From NCBI RefSeq assembly GCF_000006405.1, contig NW_003205702.1, forward strand, positions 104,971 through 168,970: a stretch of 64,000 nt of DNA. The letters are read 5' to 3'. The notes beneath the pieces are model-generated. The model searched no databases. It saw only the letters and a list, made by a program, of their open reading frames with translations, and was not told where the DNA came from. Positions 33,262 to 45,543 of this stretch are shown piece by piece; positions within the stretch are counted from its first letter, which is position 1; each line of letters starts with the position of its first letter. A program made the position numbers and the translations under genes. Origin of the DNA: Perkinsus marinus ATCC 50983. Lineage: Eukaryota; Perkinsozoa; Perkinsida; Perkinsidae.

Positions 33262-33968
33262 AGTTGTAGCAGAGCCTTAGCCACAGAGGAAGGTTGAGAA
33301 AATACCACCACGGCTTCTTATGAGTCCCATCGATCACGCTACGCAAGTAGCGCGCGCCCGACAATGTCGCAGAATTTCGACAGGCTTCTGTGGAGGATAT
33401 ATAAATTGATTATCACTTGATATGAGAGGAGCATGCTAGAAGTACCCAATATATGGTCTGAGATGACTCTCCTGTTGGATGAGCTGTAATAGTGACTTCC
33501 TGTTATCGCTCTGCCTGAGGTAGGCTGATATTCCTAGTTACCGTACTGGCTTCCGATTGATACATCAAATTCCCAGCCTCTCTGTATGGCTATATAGCGG
33601 CCGTCAGTGTTCTACCTTGTCTGCCATATCACTCTAGAACCAATCCAATTAGAATAATCCCTGTACCAGCGACTATCAGGCTTGAGGTGGTAGAGGACAC
33701 CTCTCAGTATCGCATGAGAAGTATGTAGTGTCTTCTGTTTATGCTGTTCTAGCAGACGAGGCTAGTACGTAGCGCATTATACACCATGTAGAGTCCCTAA
33801 CTAGGCTCAGTAGGTATGTCTGGGTGATACCATTTTCATAGAGGAGGAGGGTGGTCCCTGCCAAGGGCAGACCTGGCAGGTGACTATACCTATCACATAG
33901 GTATAGTCACTGCTCATGTTGTCTCCGCACCAGTGGGTATACTCCCTCACTATCCTCTTACTCAGAAG
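33262..33968. other. intergenic stretch with hairpins
   Basis: No gene supported. It presumably contains the L17 promoter. The only structure I see is the hairpin pair at 33857-33910. Confidence 0.5.
33857..33910. repeat. paired inverted repeats
   Basis: 33857-33862 and 33875-33880 (CCTGCC and GGCAGG) form a short hairpin. It abuts a stronger one: GTGACTATACCTAT at 33880-33893, a 3-nt loop, and its exact complement at 33897-33910. Confidence 0.85.
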
Positions 33969-35117
33969 TCATGTGGCATCGTCAAGGTGTGGGGCCCTGT
34001 AGTAAGTGTGGCAAGCTGATAGGAGAGTCAAGTTCTCTCGGCCCACCCACCCACCTCCACTCGGAGGTGCCCGCGGGATGTCAGCATGAGAAGGGCGACC
34101 GCATCCAGTGCTCGCCGCCGCTCCATATTTCATGTGGTTTTCCCACGACGATCTTCGTGTGTTGGTCATTGATAATAAGTTTGAGCTTTCTCTCTGTAGC
34201 TGTTTGGTATGGCTCCTGTTCTCAGCACTAGCTCGATCAGGGCCGCATGGTCCTAGGGGGCGCCTTTGCTAACATGCTAATCACCGTAACATCCTCTAAA
34301 GTTCTTATGAAGCTCCTTGTTAACACAGACCAGTTCGATAGCAGCCATCTTCCCAACTATTGTTAGTGATAGGTGGCCACGGTAACTGGCTAATTCATCA
34401 GAGTTCATGCTGCTCACTGTTAATATGTAAGGCCTTTCATTGTAGTGGTGCTATCTACCCCAACCCAGCGGATAAGTAGGATTCCGTTCAACACATCCGA
34501 GCTTTCAGGAGCACGTTCTCTTCTTCTACCACATCAAGCCCGAGGACTTTAGTGGGGCGATTGTTACGTTTAGGCGAGCCTAGTAGGGACCTATGAGCGC
34601 TACGCCCATTGGTTCAAGATGGCGTATTAACATCATCATCACTGTGTGCGTACGTTTTCTCATCCGCCTTGGTCGGCCTGTATCGATAGCTGGGAAGAGT
34701 CGTGTTGTTCGTATTATAAGAGGCTGGTGTGGTATTCCACTGAGAGGTCTTTCGCAGTGTATCTCATCTCATGCAACCCCGCCATCGCCTCACGGAGGCA
34801 TCGCCTGTCGCTCCTACGGAGCACTTGGTTGGAACTTCGGCTTGCGCACCCTTCTCGTCACAGGTCATCACGCGTGATACTCCGGATTATAGTGCAGTTT
34901 GGCGAGGGGAGAGCCACCGGACGGATCTTCCTTCCACAAGTAGGGACGAGTGATGGGGATACTTCCTAGTGTTCTTGTGTATTCAGCTCGGCGTCATCAT
35001 TATCATCGTCGCGAATCTGATGGTAAGTTCTCTGGTCGTGTCAGTCGTGAATCACGATTATCATCGGGCGCTATTGGGGAGTATAGAGATGGGTCGTATT
35101 GGACAAAGCTAGTGTAA
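33969..35117 (+). CDS. unassigned gene, exon chain partial
   Basis: Exons with convincing coding character are seen near 34261-34365 (FANMLITVTSSKVLMKLLVN), 34491-34580 (THPSFQEHVLFFYHIKPEDF, then SGAIVTFRRA), 34771-34950 (APFSSQVITRDTPDYSAVWR) and 34979-35117 (SARRHHYHRRESDGKFSGR, ending SYWTKLV and TAA). Frames are connected by GT-AG sites of ordinary length, but I cannot fix the start, and the left limit is a guess. No family recognised. Confidence 0.4.
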
Positions 35118-35193
35118 GTGGGGTTGACAGATGCATCGAGCGAGGTGGCAAATATTAGAGGTCTACCGACGATCTTTAGTGCTCAGTTACTTG

Positions 35194-35885
35194 ACCATTT
35201 GAAAACCATTTTAGTAAATTCTCAGACCAATTCAGTAAAGCCCAGACTAAATTAGTAAAAGCTCAGATCAATTTAAACAGGCTCAGACTAACTAAGCAGA
35301 AACGCAGACCGATTCAGTATATCTCTCTTCCATTGGACCCCCAAGTGGAAAAGGTACGCCGGTGACACGAAACGGACTCTTTTGCGTGCACTGTAGACGA
35401 TACTCTGTCCTCTGGCCTCTCCCACCATCCCGTTGTTTACTGAAGCGCTACATTTACTTTACGGCGTTCTCTCTCTTCACCACCTATTTCGAAGCTGAAG
35501 GATAGGGCGGAAGTCGTAGTAGCCGTGTACCTGAACGCTGGTGCGCTTCAAGGTGGCAGTTATCCACCTCTGCACTCGAAAGCGGCCTCCAGGCTAGAAG
35601 GCGCCGATGCACTATCCTCGATCTCGCATTATCCGCGAGATGCCACCCATCAGCTTCCATGGTATTCAACATTTCTCAAACCATCACCTAAGATGTGCGC
35701 CACTGATGACGCGCAGCATTATATAAATCTCGATGCCTCATCTCGGCTCCCTATGTGAGGGAACTCCCACTGAGATTTCTATCAAATTGGTCTGGGCTCT
35801 TACTAAAATTGTCTGGGCTTCGTTAGGTGTGTCTGGGGTTACACTAATTCGGTCTGGGGTTTTACTAAGTCAATCCTCAAATGGT
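35194..35885. mobile_element. fold-back element with tandem-repeat inverted arms
   Basis: The left arm (about 35194-35317) is five to six tandem units of 20-21 bp, consensus roughly AGTAAANCCCAGACNAAATT. The right arm (about 35782-35885) carries four to five units of the same repeat in the opposite orientation (for example AAATTGGTCTGGGCTCTTAC). Both outer ends carry ACCATTTGA and its complement TCAAATGGT. The 460-bp centre has one 77-codon frame with no recognisable domain. I see no clear target duplication. This structure is typical of fold-back type DNA elements. Confidence 0.75.
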
Positions 35886-36649
35886 GTAGTGGTCTGAAGG
35901 TCTAAGCATTCCAAGCCTACATAGGCTTTCACCTCACCCGGCTTGATGGTGCACACGCGTGTTTTGGATGAACTACCGCCATTGCGTCACGTAGTATTGA
36001 ACCTATGCAAGAGAGTCGATGGATGGGTCGTCTACAGAGAGCGTGTACAATGAGAGTGGATGTTGCTTTTCGATACTGCCAAGTTGTGCCTATTCAGATC
36101 TTACTACGACTTGTTGATGTCGTGATGTATTATCAGGTTGTCACTCGGTGTGGCCAAGCTTTTCGTAGAAGCAGGCCTACGTTGTGCACAGCTTATCGAA
36201 ACGGCGTTCACGGGCAGGTTCTCCTACAATGGACAGTTCGTTGTGTAAGTATGATGATTATCAAACACTAGGACCTATGATCCACTCTCCTCCTCCATGA
36301 GGATTCAATAACCTCATCATCATTGTATCTACTATCGAATTGTCGGATGTCGCTTAATAATGCACGTTGCCCGTAGTGATGATGAAGAACATTGTAGACA
36401 TCTCCTCCTCTTCTTCTTCTTTTGCAGCAGTTAGCACCCTCCCTGCACTATAGTGGTTATTATTAACTCCTCCTAGGTATGGAGTGGAGTCGGCAATGTT
36501 CTGTTTCATCCCAATGTTATACAGATGGTTTGAAACTCACACGCACGCTCAATATCTACTCTTCATTGGAGGGTGTGGGCCGGTCATCTATGTGTAGGGA
36601 TAACACGTCTCCTCCTGTTCATAGGTCTCGTCAATGATGTAGGTATTAC
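35886..36649. other. stretch between the fold-back element and a membrane-protein gene
   Basis: A plus-strand frame at about 36005-36271 may hold an exon, but there is no clear gene. The sequence becomes rich in (TCC)n and CATCATC runs before the start at 36650. Confidence 0.35.
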
Positions 36650-38031
36650 ATGGCCGAAAACCCCGGTTCCGCCCATGAATCAGTTGGAGATCAGATTTTC
36701 AATTTCATAGCATTCGCGGCGGATGCTCTCATCTATCCATTCTCAGTTGCTGGAGCGGTACACCTGGTCGGCCGAGCAGCGTACGCCCACGAATACCATA
36801 AATCTCATCACCATTGTTATATAGATACTTCCGGCTACATGATCCAACTATTGAAAGTGACCTTCTGGATCATCGTAGACTCCCGAGTATGTCGACGATG
36901 AGTCGGAAGATGACAGCCAGAGGGGGTGAGAGCGCTCTAGGTCGGAGTTTAGCGAAGTAATGATGATGACAACACTAACATCATCAGTATTGCGAGTTGC
37001 TCCCTAGATTTTATGGTATCTATTTTGGCTTCTACTACGCTGGTGCTGGTGTATTATGTCTGCTCCTGGGCATTCTACTATTACAACTACCCCCCAGTAT
37101 CGGTCTAGGAGAGTGATTACTCACTACTAGTAACACGTATTGGACGATACTACTCAGATACAAAGGTCTCTCATTTTGGGCTCTCGGTATGTTAAGCCTC
37201 ATAGGAGCGTTCTCATTTCTAGGAATACCTCCTAGTCCCCGTAGTGACGTCATACCAGGTTATACACTGCTTGATCTCTCATACTACTACTAGTATTACT
37301 AGGTTGGTTTAGGTACTCCAGAGCCATGTGTTTCACCATGGAAGACCCTCATCTTCCCGATCACCCATCGTCAATTTACCCCCTATGCTCTACTGCTTAT
37401 CCTCTGTGGGATGGTGAGTTTTCCTCCTCTCCCATTCGGCCCTCGAAGAGCCCCCCTTCCTGTTAGATAGAGTCATACGGATATGTAAACTTTATCATGT
37501 ACATAGCTACTCCTAGGATAGGGCCAAGAGATACCGCTTTAGTAACAGGATTCGCTCTACTGGTGGACGGTTGTATAGCATTCGTGTATGGTTACCTCGT
37601 CTTTCGAGGCTTCTGCACGCTGAGGACGGTAAGCAAGAGTCTTCTACTACCACTGCCACAGATGCTCACATACTTCAAGCGTTGCCTCATTTATTCCTAA
37701 TTGCAGATACTCCTTCTAGGTGTCATTGCCATAGCCGTGGGGATAGCTTTCTGTGCAGCATTATCTCTTACGGTTATGACAGCAACTGACAGTATTATCA
37801 AGTCCATTGTCGGCGTTAACTTTCAAATGGTAAGCTTCCCTTCTCCTTCACTTGGATCTGTCTCTTGGACAGGCAACTGGGGATCTAAATGATTGGGTTC
37901 AAGTGAATACTGTTGAGGCATACGACTATATCATTGTTGCTTTCGGCATCATCATCTTTGCCCTGGGATTAGTTCCCTACAAGGCTCACTTAATATCTAC
38001 CATTCAGCGGATATACCAACCAACACCGTAG
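36650..38031 (+). CDS. multi-pass membrane protein
   Basis: Start MAENPGSAHESVGDQIFNFI, stop TAG at 38029-38031. Exons join at short GT-AG introns. Hydrophobic segments in order include FIAFAADALIYPFSVAGAV, YYAGAGVLCLLLGILLLQLP, WALGMLSLIGAFSFLGIPP, PYALLLILCGM, LVTGFALLVDGCIAFVYGYL, ILLLGVIAIAVGIAFCAALS and YIIVAFGIIIFALGLVPYK, so seven or so helices. A short polar C-terminus ends RIYQPTP. No family motif is recognised. A transporter or channel-like role is possible but unsupported. Confidence 0.7.
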
Positions 38032-38349
38032 GTAGTAGGACTGTACTACAGTCCCTTATTCCCATCAACTAGGTACTATCTTATAGTATCCGCTCACTTT
38101 AAAGGCCTCCGTAGTGTTGGATTCGTCATACAGCTGGGGATCGATACTTGGGTATCATCCCACTATGGTACATCTCAGATCTCGAACTTCATATCGGCTC
38201 TCGTTTTAGTGGTACTTATCATCGTCATCATAAGCTCATTATCATATTATTTTCGCAGGTCCTGTCAATCCTCACCTACCTACCGCTGGGGTATCTGTGG
38301 CTATTGGAACGCTGTAGTCGTGGTCGTTGACTTAGTGAATGGAGCGCGA

Positions 38350-38366
38350 GGGGGGGGGGGGGGGGG
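38350..38366. repeat. 17-nt G homopolymer
   Basis: An uninterrupted run of G between the membrane-protein gene and the converging minus-strand gene. The exact length is liable to sequencing error. Shorter G runs occur at 4168-4178 (in a calpain intron) and near 47187. Confidence 0.9.
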
Positions 38367-38875
38367 AAGAGGACCTCATCCTGCATGACATATACTTCCA
38401 AGCGATCTTAAAAGCAATTCATTGTCATCAACAAGTGGACGTTGACAGTTTCTCCACTGTTGAATTAAGGCCCTTCGCCTGTCGAGATGTGAAACTCATC
38501 TTGGTCGACTCGCTGCACGTGCCTTTGCAAGATCTTTGAATGACCGTATTAGTCTGTAGGACTTGAAATTTGTCGCTTGCTCACCATCATGCTCGTCGTG
38601 TTTAGGTTCCGCGTTATGCGAAACTCAGCATCGCGAAAGCCAGCATGCTCGGCGATTATCTTGACCCACACACTTGCTGTCTTCCAGGCAGAGCTGTTGG
38701 ACGATATACCATTGGTATAATACAAGCGACGTAAACTTCGAATACTTTCAGTGTTGTAGAAAGTGTATATGGACACTAAGGTGGATTCTATACTCGTCGT
38801 TATCAATGCACTGCCTTGATGCTTTCTAAGCTATTTGCTTCTTCTTGGGTTTTCTTCCTATTGCCATCGTCATAG

Positions 38876-40536
38876 TTACCATTCGCTTAGTCCGATTTTC
38901 TTTTCACAATTGCAAGACTTGAGTTTTCCAGTGGTCGGTTCACATGATTTCTTGGAGATATTGATGTCGAAGATTCGTTGGCTACGTCCATCTCCGATAG
39001 AATATGCTTCCATCAAGGAGTCTGGATCAAGACGTCGGAGTTCCCGAGTGTATTCAATCATGAGGAGGACGGGAGCGCATCACCAGGACAGAGGTTTATC
39101 AGGACGGATGAACATCTGTGCTGATTAATCATCAGTATATTTTTCGTGGTAGAGACCGAACTTGGTTTCTAAACAAGCGAGAATTGTAGACATTCATCGG
39201 CCTGAGAAGTAGTAGTTCGGATCTGAGAACCCGAATGGGCAAGTGATCCCGAGAAAGACAGAACCACTTGGAAGAGTGCAACTCTATGGGCAATGAGTGC
39301 AATGATGGAGAGATACTCATATTTTCGAGTTCGGGCTCGTTACCGGTTTATTCAGAATCGTTTCCTGCTTATTCAAGATCCGCGAGGACCCATGATGGGC
39401 TAGCACAGCGTGAGAATTCACTCTCAACCGGGTAAGCGGTTAACACCACACTGTTGTTGAATATCCCGGAACAGCATCATTGCCACACTCCGACTCGGAA
39501 CCAACCGTGGAAAGTTATCGATGGTATTGCCATCATGGTAGCCATAGTAGGTAACAGAAGACTACTGTGCGGCAGATCATAGAGTGTTCACCCTGCATGT
39601 AACAGTACAGTTCTGTGAAGCACAGTTAAAGTCCTGTAATCTCGGAGTCGTGCTATAACCGCCAAAGTATGGCTTAATGGGGAAAAGCATATGTCGTTGG
39701 CCATTAGGGACTCACATATCGCATGTCTTAACTCCTCGGATCGAGCACTTACTGAATGAATTGAATCCGTCCCCGTCCATATGCGGAATCGCATTCACCC
39801 AATCGTGATGTTTGTGAGAGTAACCACCAGCAAATAGAAGTTTGGATAACGCGGGGAAGCTACAGCACCGTAGCATGAGGATGATATCCAACTCGATGCT
39901 TGTAGCTGAAGAAGACAGAAATTTCCTTGATAATGTTGGAGGGCCTTCGCCCAGCTACAACATAGTCGATTGTTGCGTCCAGAGACAGGTGCTCCCGTAG
40001 TGACATGAGAAGTCAATGTAATGGTCTTCTCGTTAGTGATGAGAGAAGAGGCTCTAATGAGCTGCAGCAGGTGAGTACTACTCATCTCTAGGTGAGTGCT
40101 CATTGAGTAGGTATTATCGACTTTGATGAGCCTGTGGGAGAGTCGTCCCCATGTAAACTATTTCCTCAGCAAACTAGTTCAGCGCTCAACCAGTGGTCGA
40201 CCACCGCGTCAGCCCGAGAGGCGAGCCTACTGAGCGCGAAGACTCCAGTGGCTCCCGCAATGAAGACCTCACACTCGCCGTCTGCTTTGAGAGCTAGCTT
40301 GTCCCAAAGAAGCTAACCTTGGCAGCTTCCTTGATCCATTCGTAATGTTGTGTGTGTGAATTTGTTACCGTTGTGCACTGCTAAGCGCTTCCCCACCAAT
40401 ATGAGGAGAACTAAATATCACACAACACACCGCTTCCGCACTGAGTCTCAATGTTAGTTCCAATGGTACGTGTACATTCACAATGCGATAACAATACAAG
40501 TAAAACGAGACTAAATAGCACTATCGAAGAAGTCAT
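38876..40536 (-). CDS. secreted protein, unrecognised
   Basis: ATG at 40536 gives a strong signal peptide (MTSSIVLFSLVLLVLLSHC) followed by ECTRTIGTNIETQCGS. Later exons include ADGECEVFIAGATGVFALSR, TIDYVVAGRRPSNIIKEISV, LLFAGGYSHKHHDWVNAIPH and, at the end, MIEYTRELRRLDPDSLMEAY with KKSCEPTTGKLKSCNCEKK, then a stop at 38876. Cysteine content and the signal peptide suggest an extracellular role. Splice joins in the first 300 nt are uncertain. A further minus-strand frame at 38549-38806 may be an extra 3' exon. Confidence 0.5.
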
Positions 40537-41101
40537 CATGATATTGAATAACAGTCTTGAGACATACAACGACTGCAGCTAGCACCGCTGATGGCTCGTC
40601 TACCTAGAGTAGTGAGATGAGGACAGTTGAAGCATGATTTCAGCACACCTTGCCAGCTATCAAGTCCACGCCGACCAACTGGCATGCATCACCTGTGATA
40701 CCACAGTCATAGGCATACTCACAGTACTCGGAATGCGAACTTGTCTAACACACTTCTGGGCGAACAGTCTTCGCCTGCCTTTGGTGGAGAAGCAGCAGTG
40801 AACAGAGAGTGGGACTAAAAACAAATCTTGGTCGAATTATAGATGATGTAATTGAAATAGAGAAGGATGAGAAGGTTGATGATCATCATAAACGAGATCT
40901 CCGCTTCGTCATGACAACGACGACAACCACGACATCGACGATGAGGATAATGATGATGATAATTATCATTTAAATAAGGGCTGATAACCACTCAGTTATC
41001 ATGCCACGCCCACATTGAGGGCAGTAGACGAGAGAAAAGTACTCAACCGTACGCAATAGGTTTACGGTTCAGCAAATTACTGTAGTAATTCTACAGTAGT
41101 A
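40537..41101. other. intergenic stretch
   Basis: No gene supported. Around 40880-40975 there is low-complexity GAT/GAC-rich sequence, and near 41085 a small ACTACTGTAG-type inverted repeat. Confidence 0.5.
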
Positions 41102-43110
41102 CTACTCCAGCAGATGAGGATAGCTGCTTATACACTGCGGTAGCACACACACTTTATTAGCAGTAACGCGCCGTCTGGAGCGTTGTAACAAATCTATCAA
41201 TAGTACTCTCAACAATAGACTCGATGGTGATAAGAGGCTATGGGAGGCAATAGCCGGGAAGCCGATAGGGCGCAATACGCTATGCTTATGAGTTCTCGCT
41301 GTCGTCACCATTACGAACAGTATTGTTCAGTGTACTGTACATTGTCACCACACTGTAATGCTAGTACTCCTCCTCTTTCTTCTCCTGTGGCAAGTGGCAA
41401 TATGCTGTTATCCGCAGGAGAGGCAGATGACAGTAATGATGATGATGGTACCGGTACTCCCCTAACCACCATTGAGCGGACCTTTTGTGCTGCCATACCA
41501 GCTACACAGCCAGTAGCTCTCAATGAGCCTTGTTTGACTTGGGACCAACTAGCATAATATATACTCGATGACACCTGTTGTACTCTATCACGAACCCTTA
41601 TCCATCGTTGTCTACGACAGAGATGATTATTGGACACATGATGATGAGCATGAGAGTAACCCGATATAGGAACTGATGATCGTCCTCGCTTCATCGAAGA
41701 TGCCGTAGATATCGTACTCATAGCATCTGCCTCGTCCTGAAATACCAATCAACATCATCATAATCAAACCCTGATGCTAGGCTGTGGTAGTTATGACCTG
41801 CAGTAGCTGTTGGCGCGCCATGAAGGCCGCCAAATCATCATCATCATCATGCTGTCTATCCTTCGCATTGTTGCTGTCAGTACCGAGACGTATGCGTTTC
41901 ATACTCCGCAATGCTTCCTCCAGAACACACTCGTCATTTTCCTCGTGCATCTGAATAATACTACCTCCTCGCTACTACAACATATACAATACTACTTTCT
42001 GGCCAGGCAGGAGGGTTGGTGGTGGCCCCGATAGAGAGGGTATCATCACACAGGCGGTAGAGGATAATGCTGGTGATGATAGTACGCTCGATGATACACT
42101 CATAAACCTGCAAGGATAGTCAAATGATAGTAGTAGTAGTAGTATCATCAGGAGTTACCCATTACCTAGGCCGACCATCCTCGTCACTGGAAGTAAGCTC
42201 CTCGACACTTAGTGCCGGTTCTGATAGCGAATACTCCTCTTCTTCCTTCTCTACAACTTCTCTAAATTACAGAGTCAGTATAACCCATAATGTGATGGCA
42301 GTGATTCAGCACTACCCTTCTCTTCCTGGTAGAGTCTGCTTCCCTGATACTTCATCGTTTCCCTCTTCCACCTCTACAGTGCTTGACGTTGCAATAGCAC
42401 TAGGTTTATCATCGGACAAGATGAACCCCACTGCCCTCTCTGTTACATCCAATGCCGCTTCGGTTGTATGGAGCAAACGATCAGACCATGATAATCCTCT
42501 GAATGAAGTAGTGTGCATGACCATCAACACGCTTAGAAGGATGCCCCCGACTAATACTTATTCATGAGGTTGTGCTTCAAACTCCATAACACTCCACCAT
42601 CCTCATCATCATTTTTTATCATGTCATCCCCAACAACCCCTCGTCCCCTGTCTTGTCCCTCCTCCACAGTATCAATATCAGGCGATCCTCCATCACCACC
42701 ACACTCACCATTATCGTTGATATTATCACAATCCATGATAACACTAGAGTAAGCATCCGGCAACAGCACTATGGTTGAGCAGCCGTGATGGACGTCCATA
42801 GGCTTTCTCGTGTCATCGGCGATCCCGAGTTCGAATGGTTCTATACCCATCGAGGAGATGCTGCAACTATCACTGCTGCTGTTGTTCGTATCCCTATCAT
42901 GACTATCGACATCAAGTTGTGGAGAAGCTGTAATGATGGGTGTGGTGTGGTATCGGCGGTATGCTCAGCAACATCATAGAGCTCACCCTCTTTCGATGGC
43001 TCTGATGCTGTTGCTGATGCTGTTGCTGATGATCTCGGCCTGCTGCTTGTCCGCCAAGTCATTAGGACAACCGACTTGAAAAAACAACTGATGATGATCA
43101 TTGATACCAT
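41102..43110 (-). CDS. acidic, serine-rich protein, unrecognised
   Basis: Candidate start at 43110 (MVSMIIISCFFKSVVLMTW), with a hydrophobic N-terminus that could be a signal anchor. Removing a 59-nt intron joins SEPSKE to ASPQLDVDSHDRDTNNSSSD, then EPFELGIADDTRKPMDVHHG and CSTIVLLPDAYSSVIMDCDN. Further minus-strand frames (VEVEEGNDEVSGK, then VRSMVVRGVPVPSSSLLSSA) run to about 41311 or 41102. The right half of the gene model is weak, and a competing plus-strand reading exists at 42124-42567. No known domain. Confidence 0.4.
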
Positions 43111-43214
43111 GATACTAGCAGGACAGACATGAATAGTAGTACGCCGCCGCTTGTGTCGGCCTGGATATCATTATCATCGTTCCGATACATAGAGGGGTTG
43201 CTGAGGGTATTGGT

Positions 43215-43259
43215 ATGCGTGTGAGATTCACACGCATGCAGATTCACACTGTGAATCTG
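43215..43259. repeat. paired near-loopless palindromes
   Basis: ATGCGTGTGA (43215-43224), a 3-nt loop, and its complement (43228-43237). This is followed after one base by CAGATTCACA (43239-43248), a central C, and its complement (43250-43259). They lie between a minus-strand gene and the divergently transcribed DGK gene. Confidence 0.9.
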
Positions 43260-43889
43260 TTGCCGGGCATTACGGGCCTAGGGGAGCTATCGCCCTTGAG
43301 CGTACAATGCTGACTCCAGTGATTGCGAGAGGCTCAACGCCAGATCCCTCAAAAAAATGAGAAAGGAATAACTTTGTTTAACAATGTGGGTTATAAAGTA
43401 GAGTAGAGTGAAGTTCAGCTATACTCTATACAGTATGCTATTGCATCGACTCGTGGTCGGTGAAGAGCAGGTTGAATAAGTAGTGGTTGGTCACCGTAGA
43501 GAGAATAACAGCAGGAAAGTGAATAGGATAACGTTGAAGAGAGACCGGGCACGATCGAACTGCTCCATAAGTTGAACTTCACTTGGCGCTACGAAGGCGA
43601 TAGCACTTAATGAAGGAAGGGGGACTAACGCCGTCATCGAGCCATCATCGGTGATCACACTCGTAGAGTGGATGTATGAGTGATGGCATACCGGCCCCAG
43701 TTTCGATATGGCCAACGTTGTCCAGTAACCCCCCCCATGCCACGACTTATACACCGGCTTTCAGTTACTAGGAAATTGCACGGAATAAATATCACATGCC
43801 GGGGTCGAACCGGGGTGTAACACTGCGCACATTGCCATCCTATCGTCAACTGTTTCTGCATGGTCTCTACGCCCAATACATCTCCAATA

Positions 43890-45543
43890 ATGGAGCCATC
43901 ATCATCCGACCACGATCGTGTCGAGGATGCAAGGGAAAGTCCAATAGTATATATATTCGTCAACCCAACTAGTGGCGGCAATAGGGCATCAGAGTATCTT
44001 ACATTGGGCCTTCAACGTATGAAGTTCCGTGAAAATCATTGCGAGGTGATGTGAGCCTCCTACACCAGCTGTTTACTGTGTACTTCTGTTAGGTGTATAT
44101 ATATGATATCAGTGATGGCGTATCAGGGAGTAAGCCTTCCTTTGCCAACCTAGCCGACCATGCTGCTGCTAATACTGGAGATAATGGCTCCTCACACCCA
44201 ATAAGAGTCCTCGTTGCGGGAGGAGACGGAAGCATTATGTGGTTCCTCGATGAGGTTGGTACTGCCACAATACTCGCACAATACTGTTTATATTATCAGG
44301 CCATCAAGCACAAGGTCGATATAGACTCCATTGCTATTGGAGTTATACCATTCGGTAGGTGATAGGGCAACAGACTAGAGTAGAGTATTATGACTCTAGG
44401 TACTGCCAATGACTTTTCTAGAGTTCTAGGATGGGGTGCAAGCGCTCCTAGAGTCCTCCTAGGCAAACGTCTAGTTAACTTCAAGGGTATGCTTACTCAA
44501 TGGCTCAATGCCAGCATAGTACCATACGATATATGGGAGGTCATAACACTCTCCATAACAGATGATCAACACGTTGCTTAGGTAGAGATTAAATGCACCA
44601 ACAACGGGTCTATTCAGCACATTCATAACTCTGTGAAGACGCCTTTAAAGGGTAGTAACGGAGAGGTAATATTCGAACGAGTGCTATTGGTCTCTTTTAC
44701 GGTGGTGTTGTTGTTGTAGATACTCAGAGATGTAGTAAAACCCATCTGTAACTACTTCAGTATTGGAGTTGAATCCAGGATAGGTCTTGGATTTGATAAG
44801 CATCGGACTAAGAGTAAACTTCTCAACAAAGCCGTGTAGGTTCATGTTCTCATATCGTCATACATTTATGATGGTTCTATGTAGATACGTAGTAGAAGGT
44901 ACTAAGAAGCTCACATTCACTCGTACTCCCCCCATACCCGATCTGATAAGCTCTGCAACCTGCCCTAGCATAGTAGACCAGCCTTCAGGAGAAGATAGAA
45001 ACATATTTACCACTAATGCAGTTGGGGAAAGGAGCCACCTAATTGGTAATGTGTGGAGTACGCGCCCATGGGTCTACCATGGAGTTTAGGTAACCCAGTA
45101 AGCATCATAATGCTGAACATACCATCTATAATGGGAGGCTGTGATATATGGTCGAAGTCTAGGAAGATCGGGATCCGTAATGATACACAGTCAGGCCTAC
45201 TCGATAAGTTACAGGTGATAGGCATGAGGACATCATATACAGTAACCGTAGTCAGGACCCTGGTGATGGTAAATTCGAGATGTTGTCTTATGATACCCTA
45301 TTCGGCCTCTCGGCTGAACAGCTACGTATATCACCATTCGCTGGTAATGGTCATCGCTTATATCAGGTAGTAGTAGTAGTAGTGCCGCTTTGGTCATTAA
45401 CATGGACCTAAGACTGTTTGTGTTAGGGAGGTGGACCAGTAGTGCTCCAGTTCAAGGCTCTCAATGATAGTATACGTGCCTACTTCCAAGTTGATGGGGA
45501 ATATTATATGTGCAAACATCCTAGTACTATGACCATACGGTAA
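43890..45543 (+). CDS. diacylglycerol kinase
   Basis: ATG at 43890 (MEPSSSDHDRVEDARESPIV), TAA at 45541-45543. The catalytic domain begins almost at once: YIFVNPTSGGNRASEYL, then VLVAGGDGSIMWFLDEV (glycine-rich nucleotide loop) and AIGVIPFGTANDFSRVLGWG. The accessory domain follows with NASIVPYDIWEV, CNYFSIGVESRIGLGFDKHR, and near the end DSIRAYFQVDGEYYMCKHP. No C1, PH or EF-hand region precedes the kinase core, so this is a minimal, short-form DGK, as seen in plants and protists. It phosphorylates diacylglycerol to phosphatidic acid at membranes. Several exon joins between 44580 and 45420 were not checked base by base. Confidence 0.92.

Noticed and set aside
42124-42567. 147-codon plus-strand frame rich in Ser and Thr
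   Set aside because: It lies opposite minus-strand frames that join to a better exon chain. The Ser/Thr content mirrors acidic codons on the other strand. Kept only as a competing reading.
43770-43845. tRNA-like stretch on the minus strand with GGTTCGACCCC
   Set aside because: A good B-box and part of a T-arm are present, but there is no matching acceptor stem, D-arm or A-box at the right distance.
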